From: Ruegeria meonggei
Lineage (GTDB): Bacteria; Pseudomonadota; Alphaproteobacteria; Rhodobacterales; Rhodobacteraceae
Reading direction: 5' to 3'
DNA length: 64,000 nucleotides
Assembly (NCBI RefSeq): GCF_900172215.1
Contig: NZ_FWFP01000011.1
Location: 96,849 to 160,848 of the forward strand
Below the pieces are notes generated by a model. The model was not told where the DNA came from. It did no database searches and saw only the letters and a program-made list of their open reading frames with translations. This document shows positions 1 to 8,038 of this stretch, in pieces. Within the stretch, counting starts at the first letter, position 1. Every line of letters starts with the position of its first letter. Position numbers and translations under genes: made by a program.

Positions 1-158
1 TCACGAGGCTCCGTCGCTCCAAACTGATCTCGCCTTCTACCGGAACGACTACTCCTTCAGACTGACAACAACCTCTATCTAAACTCAGCCGCGCGATACA
101 GCGTTGGAACTGGCTGCGACTGTGTTTGGACAAGCATCTGAAAGAAGTTCGTAAGGCC
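1..158. other. Window edge, no assignable gene
   Basis: Two plus-strand frames stay open for about 20-27 codons from the window edge, one ending in TAA near position 82. This could be the tail of an upstream gene, but neither frame shows a recognisable motif, so no call is made. The segment also has to contain the promoter of the argE-like gene unless that gene is in an operon with something upstream. Confidence 0.3.
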
Positions 159-1316
159 ATGACACTACAACGATCCATCGACATCCTCGCTGACCTGATC
201 GGTTTTGAAACTGTCTCGGTCGATTCCAACCTTGAGATCATCAGTTACCTAACCAAACGGCTTGAGACACTGGGCGCGCGTTGCATCGAAACCCGCGATG
301 AGACCGGCAAAAAGGCCAATGTATTTGCCACACTGGGTCCCGACATGCCCGGCGGCATTTTGTTGTCAGGACACACGGATGTGGTGCCAGTCGCCGATCA
401 GGACTGGACCACAGACCCCTTTCAGATGGTTGAGAATGGCGGAAAACTCTTTGGCCGTGGCACTTGCGATATGAAGGGGTTCATTGCCGCCACGCTGGCT
501 TTTGCTGAGACGCTGGATGTCAGCAAACTGACCCAGCCGCTGCACTTTGCTTTCACTTATGACGAAGAAACTGGCTGCCTCGGCGGGCAGCATCTGGTGC
601 GTGATCTGTCGGATCGAGGCATCGTGCCGGACATTGCCATCATTGGTGAGCCGACCGAGATGCGGGTGATCGAAGGGCACAAGGGCTGCTATGAATACAC
701 TACCCGGTTCGTTGGGCTAGAAGGCCATAGCTCGGCCCCTGATGATGGCGTGAACGCAGCCGAATACGCCGCGCGCTATGTCGGCAAGCTGTTAGAGCTA
801 CGCCATGCCCTGCAGGCCCGCGCGCCCAAAGGCAGCGTGTTCGAGCCGCCCTGGACCACGCTAAACATAGGTTTTTTCAACGGCGGCGTGGCGCACAATG
901 TCATCGCCAGCAAGGCAGAGGTCGGTTGGGAGATGCGCCCGGTTCAGGCCAGCGACGCTGATTTTGTTAAAAAATCTATGTCCGATTACGTGACCCAGAC
1001 CCTACTGCCCGCAATGCAGGCCGTTCATAACGACGCCGACATTATCCAAGACATCACCGCCGAAGTGGCCGGGCTTGAGCCGATGGATGACAACGCCGCC
1101 CGCGATCTAGTGGCCGAACTAACAGGCGCGAACGGCACCGGTGTCGTAGCCTTTGCGACTGAGGCTGGCCTGTTTCAGCAACTGGGCGTGCACGCGATTG
1201 TCTGCGGGCCAGGCTCAATCGCACAGGCTCATAAGGCGGATGAATTCCTTGAGATCGAGCAGCTGGACCTGTGTCGCCGGATGCTTGATCGGTTGGGGCA
1301 ACGCCTGACGCGTTAG
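159..1316 (+). CDS. argE: Acetylornithine deacetylase (ArgE/M20 family)
   Basis: Zinc-dependent M20-family amidohydrolase of about 385 residues, the usual ArgE length. Visible motifs are GHTDVVP near residue 72 (metal-binding His/Asp), RGTCDMKG near 104 (bridging Asp) and DEETGCLGG near 137 (catalytic Glu), then a dimerisation lid and a C-terminal return to the catalytic domain (FATEAGLFQQLG). ArgE hydrolyses N-acetylornithine in arginine synthesis in the cytoplasm. I start at the ATG preceded by AAGG instead of the upstream in-frame TTG because family members begin close to this point. It converges on, and overlaps by four bases, the DUF1989 gene. Close relatives act on other N-acyl or N-carbamoyl amino acids, and the neighbouring catabolic operon makes such a role possible, so the substrate is less sure than the family. 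Confidence 0.85.
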   Translation: MTLQRSIDILADLIGFETVSVDSNLEIISYLTKRLETLGARCIETRDETGKKANVFATLGPDMPGGILLSGHTDVVPVADQDWTTDPFQMVENGGKLFGRGTCDMKGFIAATLAFAETLDVSKLTQPLHFAFTYDEETGCLGGQHLVRDLSDRGIVPDIAIIGEPTEMRVIEGHKGCYEYTTRFVGLEGHSSAPDDGVNAAEYAARYVGKLLELRHALQARAPKGSVFEPPWTTLNIGFFNGGVAHNVIASKAEVGWEMRPVQASDADFVKKSMSDYVTQTLLPAMQAVHNDADIIQDITAEVAGLEPMDDNAARDLVAELTGANGTGVVAFATEAGLFQQLGVHAIVCGPGSIAQAHKADEFLEIEQLDLCRRMLDRLGQRLTR

Positions 1317-2179
1317 CCGGTTCCGTGGGTCCGGTCATACGCTGATCGCGCCGGTTGGACATGCGCAGCGCGTGCTTCTTGGCCGGGGTCGAATACTTCG
1401 ATCAGTAACGGATAACAGGCTGCTGTGTCGGATGAATGCTCCGACGAACAGTCGCCACCAGGACAGGCTGACAGACCAACGATCAGGTCAATCTCGGCGT
1501 AGAATTCCAGATAATCGCCGGGCCTCACGGGGCTGGCCTTCATGAAGTATTGCCCGGTATCACGGGTAAAACCGGTACACATGAACACGTTCAAAACGTC
1601 GTGCACCAGCATCTCGGCCTCATGCAGCGGCAGATCGCAATGGTTGGCCAGGGCGCGGGTCAGGTTGGAATGGCAGCAATGATGGTAATCGTCGCCCGAC
1701 AGCAACCGGCCGGTGTAAGGATCACAGCGCGTCCCGATTACATCATGCACGGAACCGCCAAAGTCATCGAACCCGTACCAGTCCAACGTATCCCCCACGA
1801 TGGTCGCCATGGGTCGCATATTGGGAAAGCTGGACCACATGCGATCCCCGGTGGACAAGTGCGTGCCGTGCAGGGCGCGGGTCTTCCCGGAATAGAACCG
1901 CTCGGTCAGGTCGTGCCTGTTCCACATGTTCAGATCACCGACCTGAGGACCATCGACTGACACAACGCGGACAAAAGCCCCAGCAGGCACATCGATACAG
2001 GCCGCATCACGCGCACCCGCGGTAACCTCGGCCGTTTTCGCTGCACTCTGGCGCAATTGCCGCAAACCGCTCAGATCAGGCTGAACAAGCGTTTCGGGCG
2101 GATAGCAAATGACCGGAGTGATGGCTTTGCGATCATCAGCATCCGCCGGTGCCGTAAACTTCGGGTTTTCCAGTTTCAT
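1313..2179 (-). CDS. DUF1989 (urea carboxylase-associated family) protein
   Basis: About 288 residues, matching the DUF1989 family often found next to urea amidolyase, aminomethyltransferases or amine catabolism genes. Conserved-looking stretches are the VPAGAFVRVV segment near residue 65, the central GTRCDPYTG and HHCCHSN region near 155-175, and LSACPGGDCSS near 245. The Cys/His-rich motifs suggest metal binding, but no reaction has been settled for the family. The chosen ATG (MKLENPKF) removes about 69 N-terminal residues of an alternative long frame that would overlap the aldehyde dehydrogenase gene. It is the last gene of the minus-strand operon, 32 bases after the aldehyde dehydrogenase. 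Family confident, role unknown. Confidence 0.8.
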   Translation of the reverse strand: MKLENPKFTAPADADDRKAITPVICYPPETLVQPDLSGLRQLRQSAAKTAEVTAGARDAACIDVPAGAFVRVVSVDGPQVGDLNMWNRHDLTERFYSGKTRALHGTHLSTGDRMWSSFPNMRPMATIVGDTLDWYGFDDFGGSVHDVIGTRCDPYTGRLLSGDDYHHCCHSNLTRALANHCDLPLHEAEMLVHDVLNVFMCTGFTRDTGQYFMKASPVRPGDYLEFYAEIDLIVGLSACPGGDCSSEHSSDTAACYPLLIEVFDPGQEARAAHVQPARSAYDRTHGTG

Positions 2180-2211
2180 GCCCGTGCTCCCATCCCTGCT
2201 TGCGCACAGGC

Positions 2212-3690
2212 TTAGCGCATTACGAACGGGTTCGCCATCGGCGCTTGCGCGGTGCTGATCCAGGTTGTTTTGGTGCGGGTGTAATCCAGCATCGCCTCGA
2301 CGCCTGCCTCGCGCCCATAGCCGGACTGATTGAACCCGCCGAACGGCGCGATCGGAGAGATTGCGCGATAGGTGTTCACCCAGCAAATCCCCGACCTGAT
2401 CCGTTTTGACACCCGATGCGCGCGGGCAAGGTTCTGGGTAAAAACGCCAGAGCCCAGCCCGTAGGGCGTGCTGTTGGCCAGCGCGATGGCCTCCTCCTCG
2501 GTATCAAAGGGCAGCAAAGACATCACGGGGCCAAACATTTCGACCTTTAGCGTTTCGGTATCGGGTGCTGCACATTCAACCAGCGTGGGCTCCATATAGT
2601 TCCCCGCCCGCTCCGCAGATTTTCCCCCAAACCGGATCGCCGCACCCTGCCCTTGTGCTTTGGCCAGTGTGTCCTCGATCTTGCGCATCTGTGCTGCCGT
2701 ACAAAGCGGACCAACATGGGTATCTGCGTGCAGCGGGTCACCCAACCGAATGGCGCTGGCTTTCTCGGTAATCCGCGCAATCAGGGGTTCAAGAATGGAC
2801 CGATGCACCAAACCGCGTGTGCCCGCCACACAGCTTTGCCCTGAGGCGCCAAAGTTCCCCGCGATCAACCCATTTGCCGCGCCATCCAGATCGGCGTCTT
2901 CGAACACCAGAATAGGGGATTTTCCACCCAGCTCCAGTGAGGTCACTGCAAAATTCTCGGCTGAATTGCGCACCACATGGCGCGCGGTTTCCGGCCCGCC
3001 GGTAAAGGCGATGCGGTCGACATCCGGGTGCCGGGTCAGCGGAATGGCACAGTTCTGGGCGTCGCCGGTGATGACCGAGACGACCCCGGGCGGAAACCCA
3101 GCCTGTTCAATCAACCGGGCAAACGCCAGCATCGGTGCGGGCGCAATTTCTGAGGCTTTCAGTATCACTGAACACCCGGCCGCAAGCGCTGGACCCAGCT
3201 TGGTGGCCGTCAGGAACATCTGGGCATTCCATGGCACAATCGCAGCCACAACGCCGATAGGTTCACGGGTGGTAAACACGTGCATGTCGGGTTTGTCGAT
3301 GGGCAGCACCGTTCCTTCGACCTTATCAGCAAGCCCGGCAAAGTAACGGTAATAGTCGGCAACATACCCTGTCTGTGCCGCTGTTTCCACCAGCAACTTG
3401 CCGCTGTCTGTTGTCTCCAACTCACCCAGATGGCCCGCGTGTTCCGCCACCAGATCCGCCAGGCGATACAGCAGCTTTCCACGCGCCGTCTGGGTCATGT
3501 CACGCCACGCCGGATCATCCAAAACCCGTTTGGCAGCAGCAACAGCCCGGTCAACATCTGCGGCGGACGCGCAGGCGAATCTGGCCCAGCCCTGTCCGGT
3601 CGCCGGGTTTTCGGACGTCATCACCTGCGCGTCCGAGCCCTCGGTCCACGTGCCGTCAATGAACAGTTGATAATGTGGAAGATTTCCCAT
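2212..3690 (-). CDS. NAD(P)-dependent aldehyde dehydrogenase
   Basis: A full-length (about 492 residues) ALDH superfamily enzyme oxidising an aldehyde to a carboxylate in the cytoplasm. The catalytic Glu motif LELGGKSP lies near residue 255, the nucleophilic Cys in GASGQSCVAGTR near 290, and the cofactor-binding VPWNAQ near 155. The C-terminal GGFNQSGYGREAG stretch is typical of betaine/gamma-aminobutyraldehyde-type members, so a semialdehyde or aminoaldehyde substrate is plausible. I take ATG at MGNLPHY; an upstream in-frame ATG is four codons earlier and overlaps the preceding gene. It lies nine bases after the luciferase-like monooxygenase, in the same operon. Confidence 0.9.
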   Translation of the reverse strand: MGNLPHYQLFIDGTWTEGSDAQVMTSENPATGQGWARFACASAADVDRAVAAAKRVLDDPAWRDMTQTARGKLLYRLADLVAEHAGHLGELETTDSGKLLVETAAQTGYVADYYRYFAGLADKVEGTVLPIDKPDMHVFTTREPIGVVAAIVPWNAQMFLTATKLGPALAAGCSVILKASEIAPAPMLAFARLIEQAGFPPGVVSVITGDAQNCAIPLTRHPDVDRIAFTGGPETARHVVRNSAENFAVTSLELGGKSPILVFEDADLDGAANGLIAGNFGASGQSCVAGTRGLVHRSILEPLIARITEKASAIRLGDPLHADTHVGPLCTAAQMRKIEDTLAKAQGQGAAIRFGGKSAERAGNYMEPTLVECAAPDTETLKVEMFGPVMSLLPFDTEEEAIALANSTPYGLGSGVFTQNLARAHRVSKRIRSGICWVNTYRAISPIAPFGGFNQSGYGREAGVEAMLDYTRTKTTWISTAQAPMANPFVMR

Positions 3691-3698
3691 TGTGGTCC

Positions 3699-4733
3699 TC
3701 ACTGAAATGCCGGCATAACGTCGTCGATAAATCGCGCCAGAGAGGCACGTTTGCGGTCATTGGTCATGCCGCTATCGACCCAGAATGAAAACTCGTCATA
3801 GCCCAGATCCTCATAGCGTTTGATCCTGTCGATCACCTGCTGCGCCGTGCCAACCGTCAGATCCTGGCCAAGTTTTTCGTGCGTGAACATCGGATTGGCA
3901 TCCATTTCGGCCTCGGTGATCGGTTCGATCAGCCCCTGCTGGACCGGGCGTTTGTTCATGAACCAGGCTCCGAAGTAATTGTAGTACCGCCGCAGGTCTT
4001 CGACACCCTGCGCCACATCCTCATCGTCTTTTCCGACGTAAGAGTGGTGCAACAGCATGACCTTCGGGCGCGGCCCGGCATAGCTGTCGCAGGCATCGTT
4101 GAACCGCGTGATCAGCGTCTCGATCTCCTCCATTCCCTGCCACAAAGGTGTGACCTGAATATTGAACCCGTTATGGACTCCGAATTCGTGGCTGTTGGGG
4201 TCACGCGCCGCGATCCAGATCGGAGGGCCTCCATCCTGCAACGGTTTTGGCGCCGAGGTCGTGGCCGGAAAGGAATAGAACTCGCCTTCATGGGCGCAGT
4301 CCCCTTGCCATATCTTAGGCAACAGCGGCGTGGATTCTCGCATTTTCTGCCCGGCTTCCCAGGCGTCCATGCCCGGGGCCAGACGTTCGTATTCAAAGGA
4401 ATACGCCCCGCGCGCGATACCCAGTTCGATGCGACCTTTGGTGATCTGATCCGCAGCAGCGGCTTCACCCGCCAATTTGATGGGATGCCAGAACGGGGCC
4501 ACCACAGTGCCGGTGCCTAACCGCACATTACGTGTGTGATGGGCCAGATCAACCAGCGACAGGAACGGGTTGGGCGCGATGGTGAATTCCATCCCGTGAT
4601 GCTCGCCCGTCCAGACCGCGCGCATCCCGCCCTCGTCAGCCATTTTCACCAGACTGACGAATTCGTCGTACAGGACGTCATGGGGCTGTTCCGGGGTCAG
4701 ACGCTCCATATGGGCAAATAATGAAAACTCCAT
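3699..4733 (-). CDS. LLM-class flavin-dependent monooxygenase
   Basis: About 344 residues of the bacterial luciferase-like TIM-barrel family (LuxA/RutA/SsuD fold). It starts MEFSLFAHMERL, carries the early WTGEHHGMEF stretch near residue 41-50 typical of the group, and has LGTGTVVAPFWHPI near 75. These enzymes use reduced FMN from a separate reductase to insert oxygen, often cleaving C-N or C-S bonds. The reductase partner is encoded 12 bases upstream in the same operon, a strong sign of a two-component monooxygenase. The substrate cannot be told from sequence; RutA-like ring opening of a heterocycle is an inference. Confidence 0.88.
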   Translation of the reverse strand: MEFSLFAHMERLTPEQPHDVLYDEFVSLVKMADEGGMRAVWTGEHHGMEFTIAPNPFLSLVDLAHHTRNVRLGTGTVVAPFWHPIKLAGEAAAADQITKGRIELGIARGAYSFEYERLAPGMDAWEAGQKMRESTPLLPKIWQGDCAHEGEFYSFPATTSAPKPLQDGGPPIWIAARDPNSHEFGVHNGFNIQVTPLWQGMEEIETLITRFNDACDSYAGPRPKVMLLHHSYVGKDDEDVAQGVEDLRRYYNYFGAWFMNKRPVQQGLIEPITEAEMDANPMFTHEKLGQDLTVGTAQQVIDRIKRYEDLGYDEFSFWVDSGMTNDRKRASLARFIDDVMPAFQ

Positions 4734-4745
4734 CAGACGGCTCCT

Positions 4746-5654
4746 TCAACGAAAACTGTGGATTTCACCCTGCTTTGCGTCCCCCAGATACAGGGCGAAA
4801 TCGCCTGTCTGGGCCTCGCGCGCAAAGCGGGTCATCATGTGGTGAATGCCTTGGTTGGCGTAACTCAGGTTGGGCAGATCATTGATCGGGACCCACGCCG
4901 CGTGCTCAGGCGGATCAACCTGATCCGCAGATGCCAAAAAGAACGTATAGTGCAGCTTGGAGTCAGCATCATTGAAGGCCGAATAGACCTGATTGATCTG
5001 TGCCGAGATTCCGCGTTCAGACAGCCCCATCGCCAACCGGTTACGCTGTCCGCCCGGCTCCGCACCGGCGATCTGGATTGGTGAAAACACGCCTTTTTCG
5101 TTGTCCAACAACACTTTGCCACCCGCCTCGATTATGGCACCGCAAACTGTTGGAACTGTCGCGTCAATCTCACGTTCAAGGCCCAGGCTGAAATACGACC
5201 CGCCGACATATCCAAGACCGTCGCCCGGGTTGTGCGTGAACTCTACTACCTTGCCGATAAGGACTGTGTGGTCCCCCGCTGGAACGGCCTGAACCGTTTC
5301 ACAGCAGAACTGTGCCACTGCGTCATTGATCAGCGGCAGATCATTGGCGCCGCTGCGATGGGCAACCTTGGAAAAGCGGTCGCCTTTGAACCCCGCGAAC
5401 GTGTTCGAGACGTCCTGCTGCCCTTCGGCCAGAATGTTGACCGCAAAGTGACTGCACCCCGCGAACAATTCGTAGCTGGACAGGAACTTGCCCGGACAAA
5501 CCAGCAACAATGGCGGATCAAGCGATACAGACGAAAAAGAATTGGCCGTAAATCCAACCGGAGCGCCCGACCGATCCCGTGTGGTCACGACGGTCACACC
5601 CGTCATAAAGCTGCCAAAGGCGTCGCGCAGGGCGCGCGGGTCCAGAACCGTCAT
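4746..5654 (-). CDS. Flavin reductase fused to a Nudix-like domain
   Basis: The first 165 or so residues are a flavin reductase-like domain (HpaC/RutF type): FMTGVTVVTT near 16, FTANSFSSVSLDPPLLLVCPG region near 35-55, and GGSYFSLG near 150. It would supply reduced FMN to the luciferase-like monooxygenase encoded next. The remaining 135 residues have the layout of a Nudix domain (strand VCGAIIEAGGKVLL, then GISAQINQVYSAF, then HAAWVPINDLP), but the catalytic Nudix box glutamates are not visible, so it is probably a binding or regulatory domain. Start chosen at the ATG that overlaps the upstream stop as ATGA. The fusion is the unusual part. Confidence 0.85.
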   Translation of the reverse strand: MTVLDPRALRDAFGSFMTGVTVVTTRDRSGAPVGFTANSFSSVSLDPPLLLVCPGKFLSSYELFAGCSHFAVNILAEGQQDVSNTFAGFKGDRFSKVAHRSGANDLPLINDAVAQFCCETVQAVPAGDHTVLIGKVVEFTHNPGDGLGYVGGSYFSLGLEREIDATVPTVCGAIIEAGGKVLLDNEKGVFSPIQIAGAEPGGQRNRLAMGLSERGISAQINQVYSAFNDADSKLHYTFFLASADQVDPPEHAAWVPINDLPNLSYANQGIHHMMTRFAREAQTGDFALYLGDAKQGEIHSFR

Positions 5655-6430
5655 GAAAAACACTCCTGAAGAAAAGCCAGCAGGATGGCATTGACCTCGG
5701 CCGCATGGGTCATGGGCATCATGTGGGCGGCATTTGATAGAACCTCGGCCCGTCCCCGAGGTGCCAGTTCCGCCATCGCACGCGACATTTGCGGGGTTGA
5801 GTTCGGCTCATCAGCGCCAGTCATGAACAACGCCGGACATGCAATCCCGGACAGTTGCGCTGCGGTTGGTCCGTCGCTTTCGGCAAAAGCGGTATAAGCG
5901 GCCTTGTATGCGCGCGGGTCGACATCCCTAAGCCACTGCTCACAAGCATCCCGCTCTGCCGACACTTTCCCACCAAACCAGCGGTGAAGCGTGACCGACG
6001 GGTCATTCACATTCACGCCGTCCAACGCGCGCGCGCGGGCCAGGATGGCATCCTGCGCTTGTGCAGAGCGTTGAAAAATAGCGTTCAATCCCACCACACC
6101 CCTGATCTGAGACTGACCTGTCGCGGCAATCCGCGTCGCCAGCACAGCACCCATCGAATGGCCGATTAGAACAGCGGGCTCCTGCAAAAGATCCGCGATG
6201 GGCGCGGCGTAGCTGTCCAACCCATCCGGATCAACAAACACAGTTTCGCCGTGCCCGACCATATCGGGGCACAGAACGCGATAGCCAGCCGACACCAGAG
6301 GTCCAATCTGCCCACCCCACGCCTCGGCCCTCAGGCCGACGCCGTGCAACAGCACAACCAGCGGCCCTAGGCCCTCGTCTATTGCGGCCAGCCCGCCAAA
6401 CTCAGACCGAGGCCGGGTTTTCCACGTCAT
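5651..6430 (-). CDS. Alpha/beta hydrolase
   Basis: A 259-residue alpha/beta-hydrolase with oxyanion motif VVLLHGVGL near residue 25-33, nucleophile elbow IGHSMGAV near 88-95 (Ser), and catalytic His near the end (SNAAHMMPMTH). This is the size of small esterases, lactonases and RutD-like aminoacrylate/carbamate hydrolases. It overlaps the AA_synth gene by 29 bases and the flavin reductase by an ATGA, so the three are translationally coupled. It probably hydrolyses the product of the adjacent monooxygenase or a later intermediate; the substrate is not known. Confidence 0.85.
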   Translation of the reverse strand: MTWKTRPRSEFGGLAAIDEGLGPLVVLLHGVGLRAEAWGGQIGPLVSAGYRVLCPDMVGHGETVFVDPDGLDSYAAPIADLLQEPAVLIGHSMGAVLATRIAATGQSQIRGVVGLNAIFQRSAQAQDAILARARALDGVNVNDPSVTLHRWFGGKVSAERDACEQWLRDVDPRAYKAAYTAFAESDGPTAAQLSGIACPALFMTGADEPNSTPQMSRAMAELAPRGRAEVLSNAAHMMPMTHAAEVNAILLAFLQECFS

Positions 6431-7001
6431 GACCCAGATCCTTCAAATCCTGATAGCGATCACCAATTCGATGATGCGGTCGACCCGACGTAGCGCCGCC
6501 AAGCACCACAACGACCTCATCAGCACGCGGTGCATCGGGGATGGCAAATTGCAGCGTCAGGTAATGCGACCGCCGCCCTGCATCGTTCTTGTCCATCAAC
6601 GGCACCATGATCGGAGCGTTCGCCGCGCCTCGTGTGTTAGTGAACGACAGGTACGATTTTGCGCCAACAGCCTGACGGAAGATATTGCCGAAATGCAGCG
6701 TGTGGATCAGGCCTGAGGCATGCTCTACTTCACCATCCAACCCTACAACAGCAGCTTTGCCATAGGCCTCGATGGCATCTCCGCTTCCGGCCAGCGCAAT
6801 CATCCGGTTGGTCAGAATCTCTCCCAGGACGGGGCCATAGGCCAATATCTCGGGCCGCAGGTCTTCGACATACCGTCCGGCCCAGGGATTTGACACCACT
6901 GCGGCCACTGCAAACATCCGCCACGGGCGGTCTGCTTTACGAAACCCTTCGACAAGAACTTCCTCGTCAAAAGTCACGATTTTTCGGATATTCGGTTCCA
7001 A
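6402..7001 (-). CDS. Amino acid synthesis family protein (AA_synth, DUF1185)
   Basis: A 199-residue protein of Pfam AA_synth (PF06684, formerly DUF1185). Recognisable are the N-terminal IRKIVTFDEEVLVEG, the AVVSNPWAGRY stretch near residue 33-43, GKAAVVGLDGEVEHASG near 80-96 and the GAANAPIMVPL region near 123. Structures of the family, one from a roseobacter, show a variant chorismate-mutase-like fold, and a role in amino acid metabolism has been suggested but not shown. It is the first gene of the six-gene operon; the promoter should lie in the 107 bases shared with the divergent LysR gene. Confidence 0.85.
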   Translation of the reverse strand: MEPNIRKIVTFDEEVLVEGFRKADRPWRMFAVAAVVSNPWAGRYVEDLRPEILAYGPVLGEILTNRMIALAGSGDAIEAYGKAAVVGLDGEVEHASGLIHTLHFGNIFRQAVGAKSYLSFTNTRGAANAPIMVPLMDKNDAGRRSHYLTLQFAIPDAPRADEVVVVLGGATSGRPHHRIGDRYQDLKDLGHDVENPASV

Positions 7002-7108
7002 AACCTTCCCCCACCTTTGGTCTGACGACTATCTCTGGCGGCGCTACACTTTGACAAACGAAAGAAGTTTGGTCTTAGGTATTAGTGACTCTTATATGTA
7101 GGTTACCG
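7002..7108. promoter_or_regulatory. Divergent intergenic region, AA_synth operon / LysR gene
   Basis: This 107-base gap separates the AA_synth operon and a divergent LysR-family gene, the standard arrangement in which the regulator controls the neighbouring operon. It should hold both promoters and an operator. A T-N11-A LysR box cannot be assigned with confidence by eye. Confidence 0.5.
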
Positions 7109-7954
7109 ATGTCGAAATCCTTACCTCCGCTCACCTGGTTCCGGTCCTTCGAAGCAGCCGCCCGCAGGCTTAGTTCAACCGCTGCGGCAGAAGAGATCGG
7201 GCTGACCCAATCCGCCGTCAGCCAGCAGATCAGATCACTGGAGACGCGGCTGGGTGTAATGCTGTTTCACCGCCACGCGCGTGGGCTGTCGCTGACCGAC
7301 GAGGGGCGCAAACTGTTGCCCCAGATCGAGACCGCACTGGAAATGTTGCAAACGGCTGCCCTGCCCTATTTGACCGAGGACCGCGCGCGCCACATTACCG
7401 TCGCGGCCTCGGTCAGCGTGTTGGAATGGGTGATTTCCCCCGCTTTGCCTCGGTTTCAGGCGGAACATCCTGACACGTCAATTCGCTTTGTCAGCACGAT
7501 CTGGCCCGATGAATACGCAGCCTCGCGTGCGGATGTCGAAATTCGCTTTGGGTCTGAAAAGCAAGTGGGAAAGGATGCTACGCCTTTGCGGCCGAACAGA
7601 CTGATTGCGTTAAAATCCCCTGCTCTGAAAGGTGACATGCGGGATCTGCCTCTAATCGAATCCGTAGGCACGTCGGACAATTGGGTGACATGGGCCGATG
7701 CGACCGGGCATACTGTCCATACGCCGTCATTTTATGTGGATTCCTACGGGCTGGCATTACAACTGGCGACAACTGGGAATGGTGTGGCTCTGGTGAATGC
7801 TCTGGTTGCGGAACACGCTCTGCAGTCCGGGCAGGTCGTACAGGCGACAGATGCCTCTGCCCCGGCCAGCGAAGGGTATTTTCTGGCGGTTCAACGCAAC
7901 TCGGCTGAGGTCACAGCTTTTGTCGAGTGGTTTTTCGAAACGCTCGAAGCTTGA
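7109..7954 (+). CDS. LysR family regulator (GcvA-like)
   Basis: About 281 residues. The N-terminal winged helix-turn-helix (residues 1-65) is close to GcvA-type regulators: LPPLTWFRSFEAAARRLS, then TQSAVSQQIRSLETRLG as recognition helix and wing. The rest is a periplasmic-binding-like effector domain. Divergent from the AA_synth operon and 84 bases before soxB, so it could control either the heterocycle-type catabolic operon or the sarcosine oxidase operon. Start at the ATG giving MSKSLPP; a GTG eight codons upstream is less likely since family members begin here. Confidence 0.88.
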   Translation: MSKSLPPLTWFRSFEAAARRLSSTAAAEEIGLTQSAVSQQIRSLETRLGVMLFHRHARGLSLTDEGRKLLPQIETALEMLQTAALPYLTEDRARHITVAASVSVLEWVISPALPRFQAEHPDTSIRFVSTIWPDEYAASRADVEIRFGSEKQVGKDATPLRPNRLIALKSPALKGDMRDLPLIESVGTSDNWVTWADATGHTVHTPSFYVDSYGLALQLATTGNGVALVNALVAEHALQSGQVVQATDASAPASEGYFLAVQRNSAEVTAFVEWFFETLEA

Positions 7955-8038
7955 GGTCTGATTCAGACGTATTGATGTCGCATCTGAGGATATCATGACC
8001 TTGGTTTTTAGTGAATTCTGGAAAAAAAGGTCCGATTC

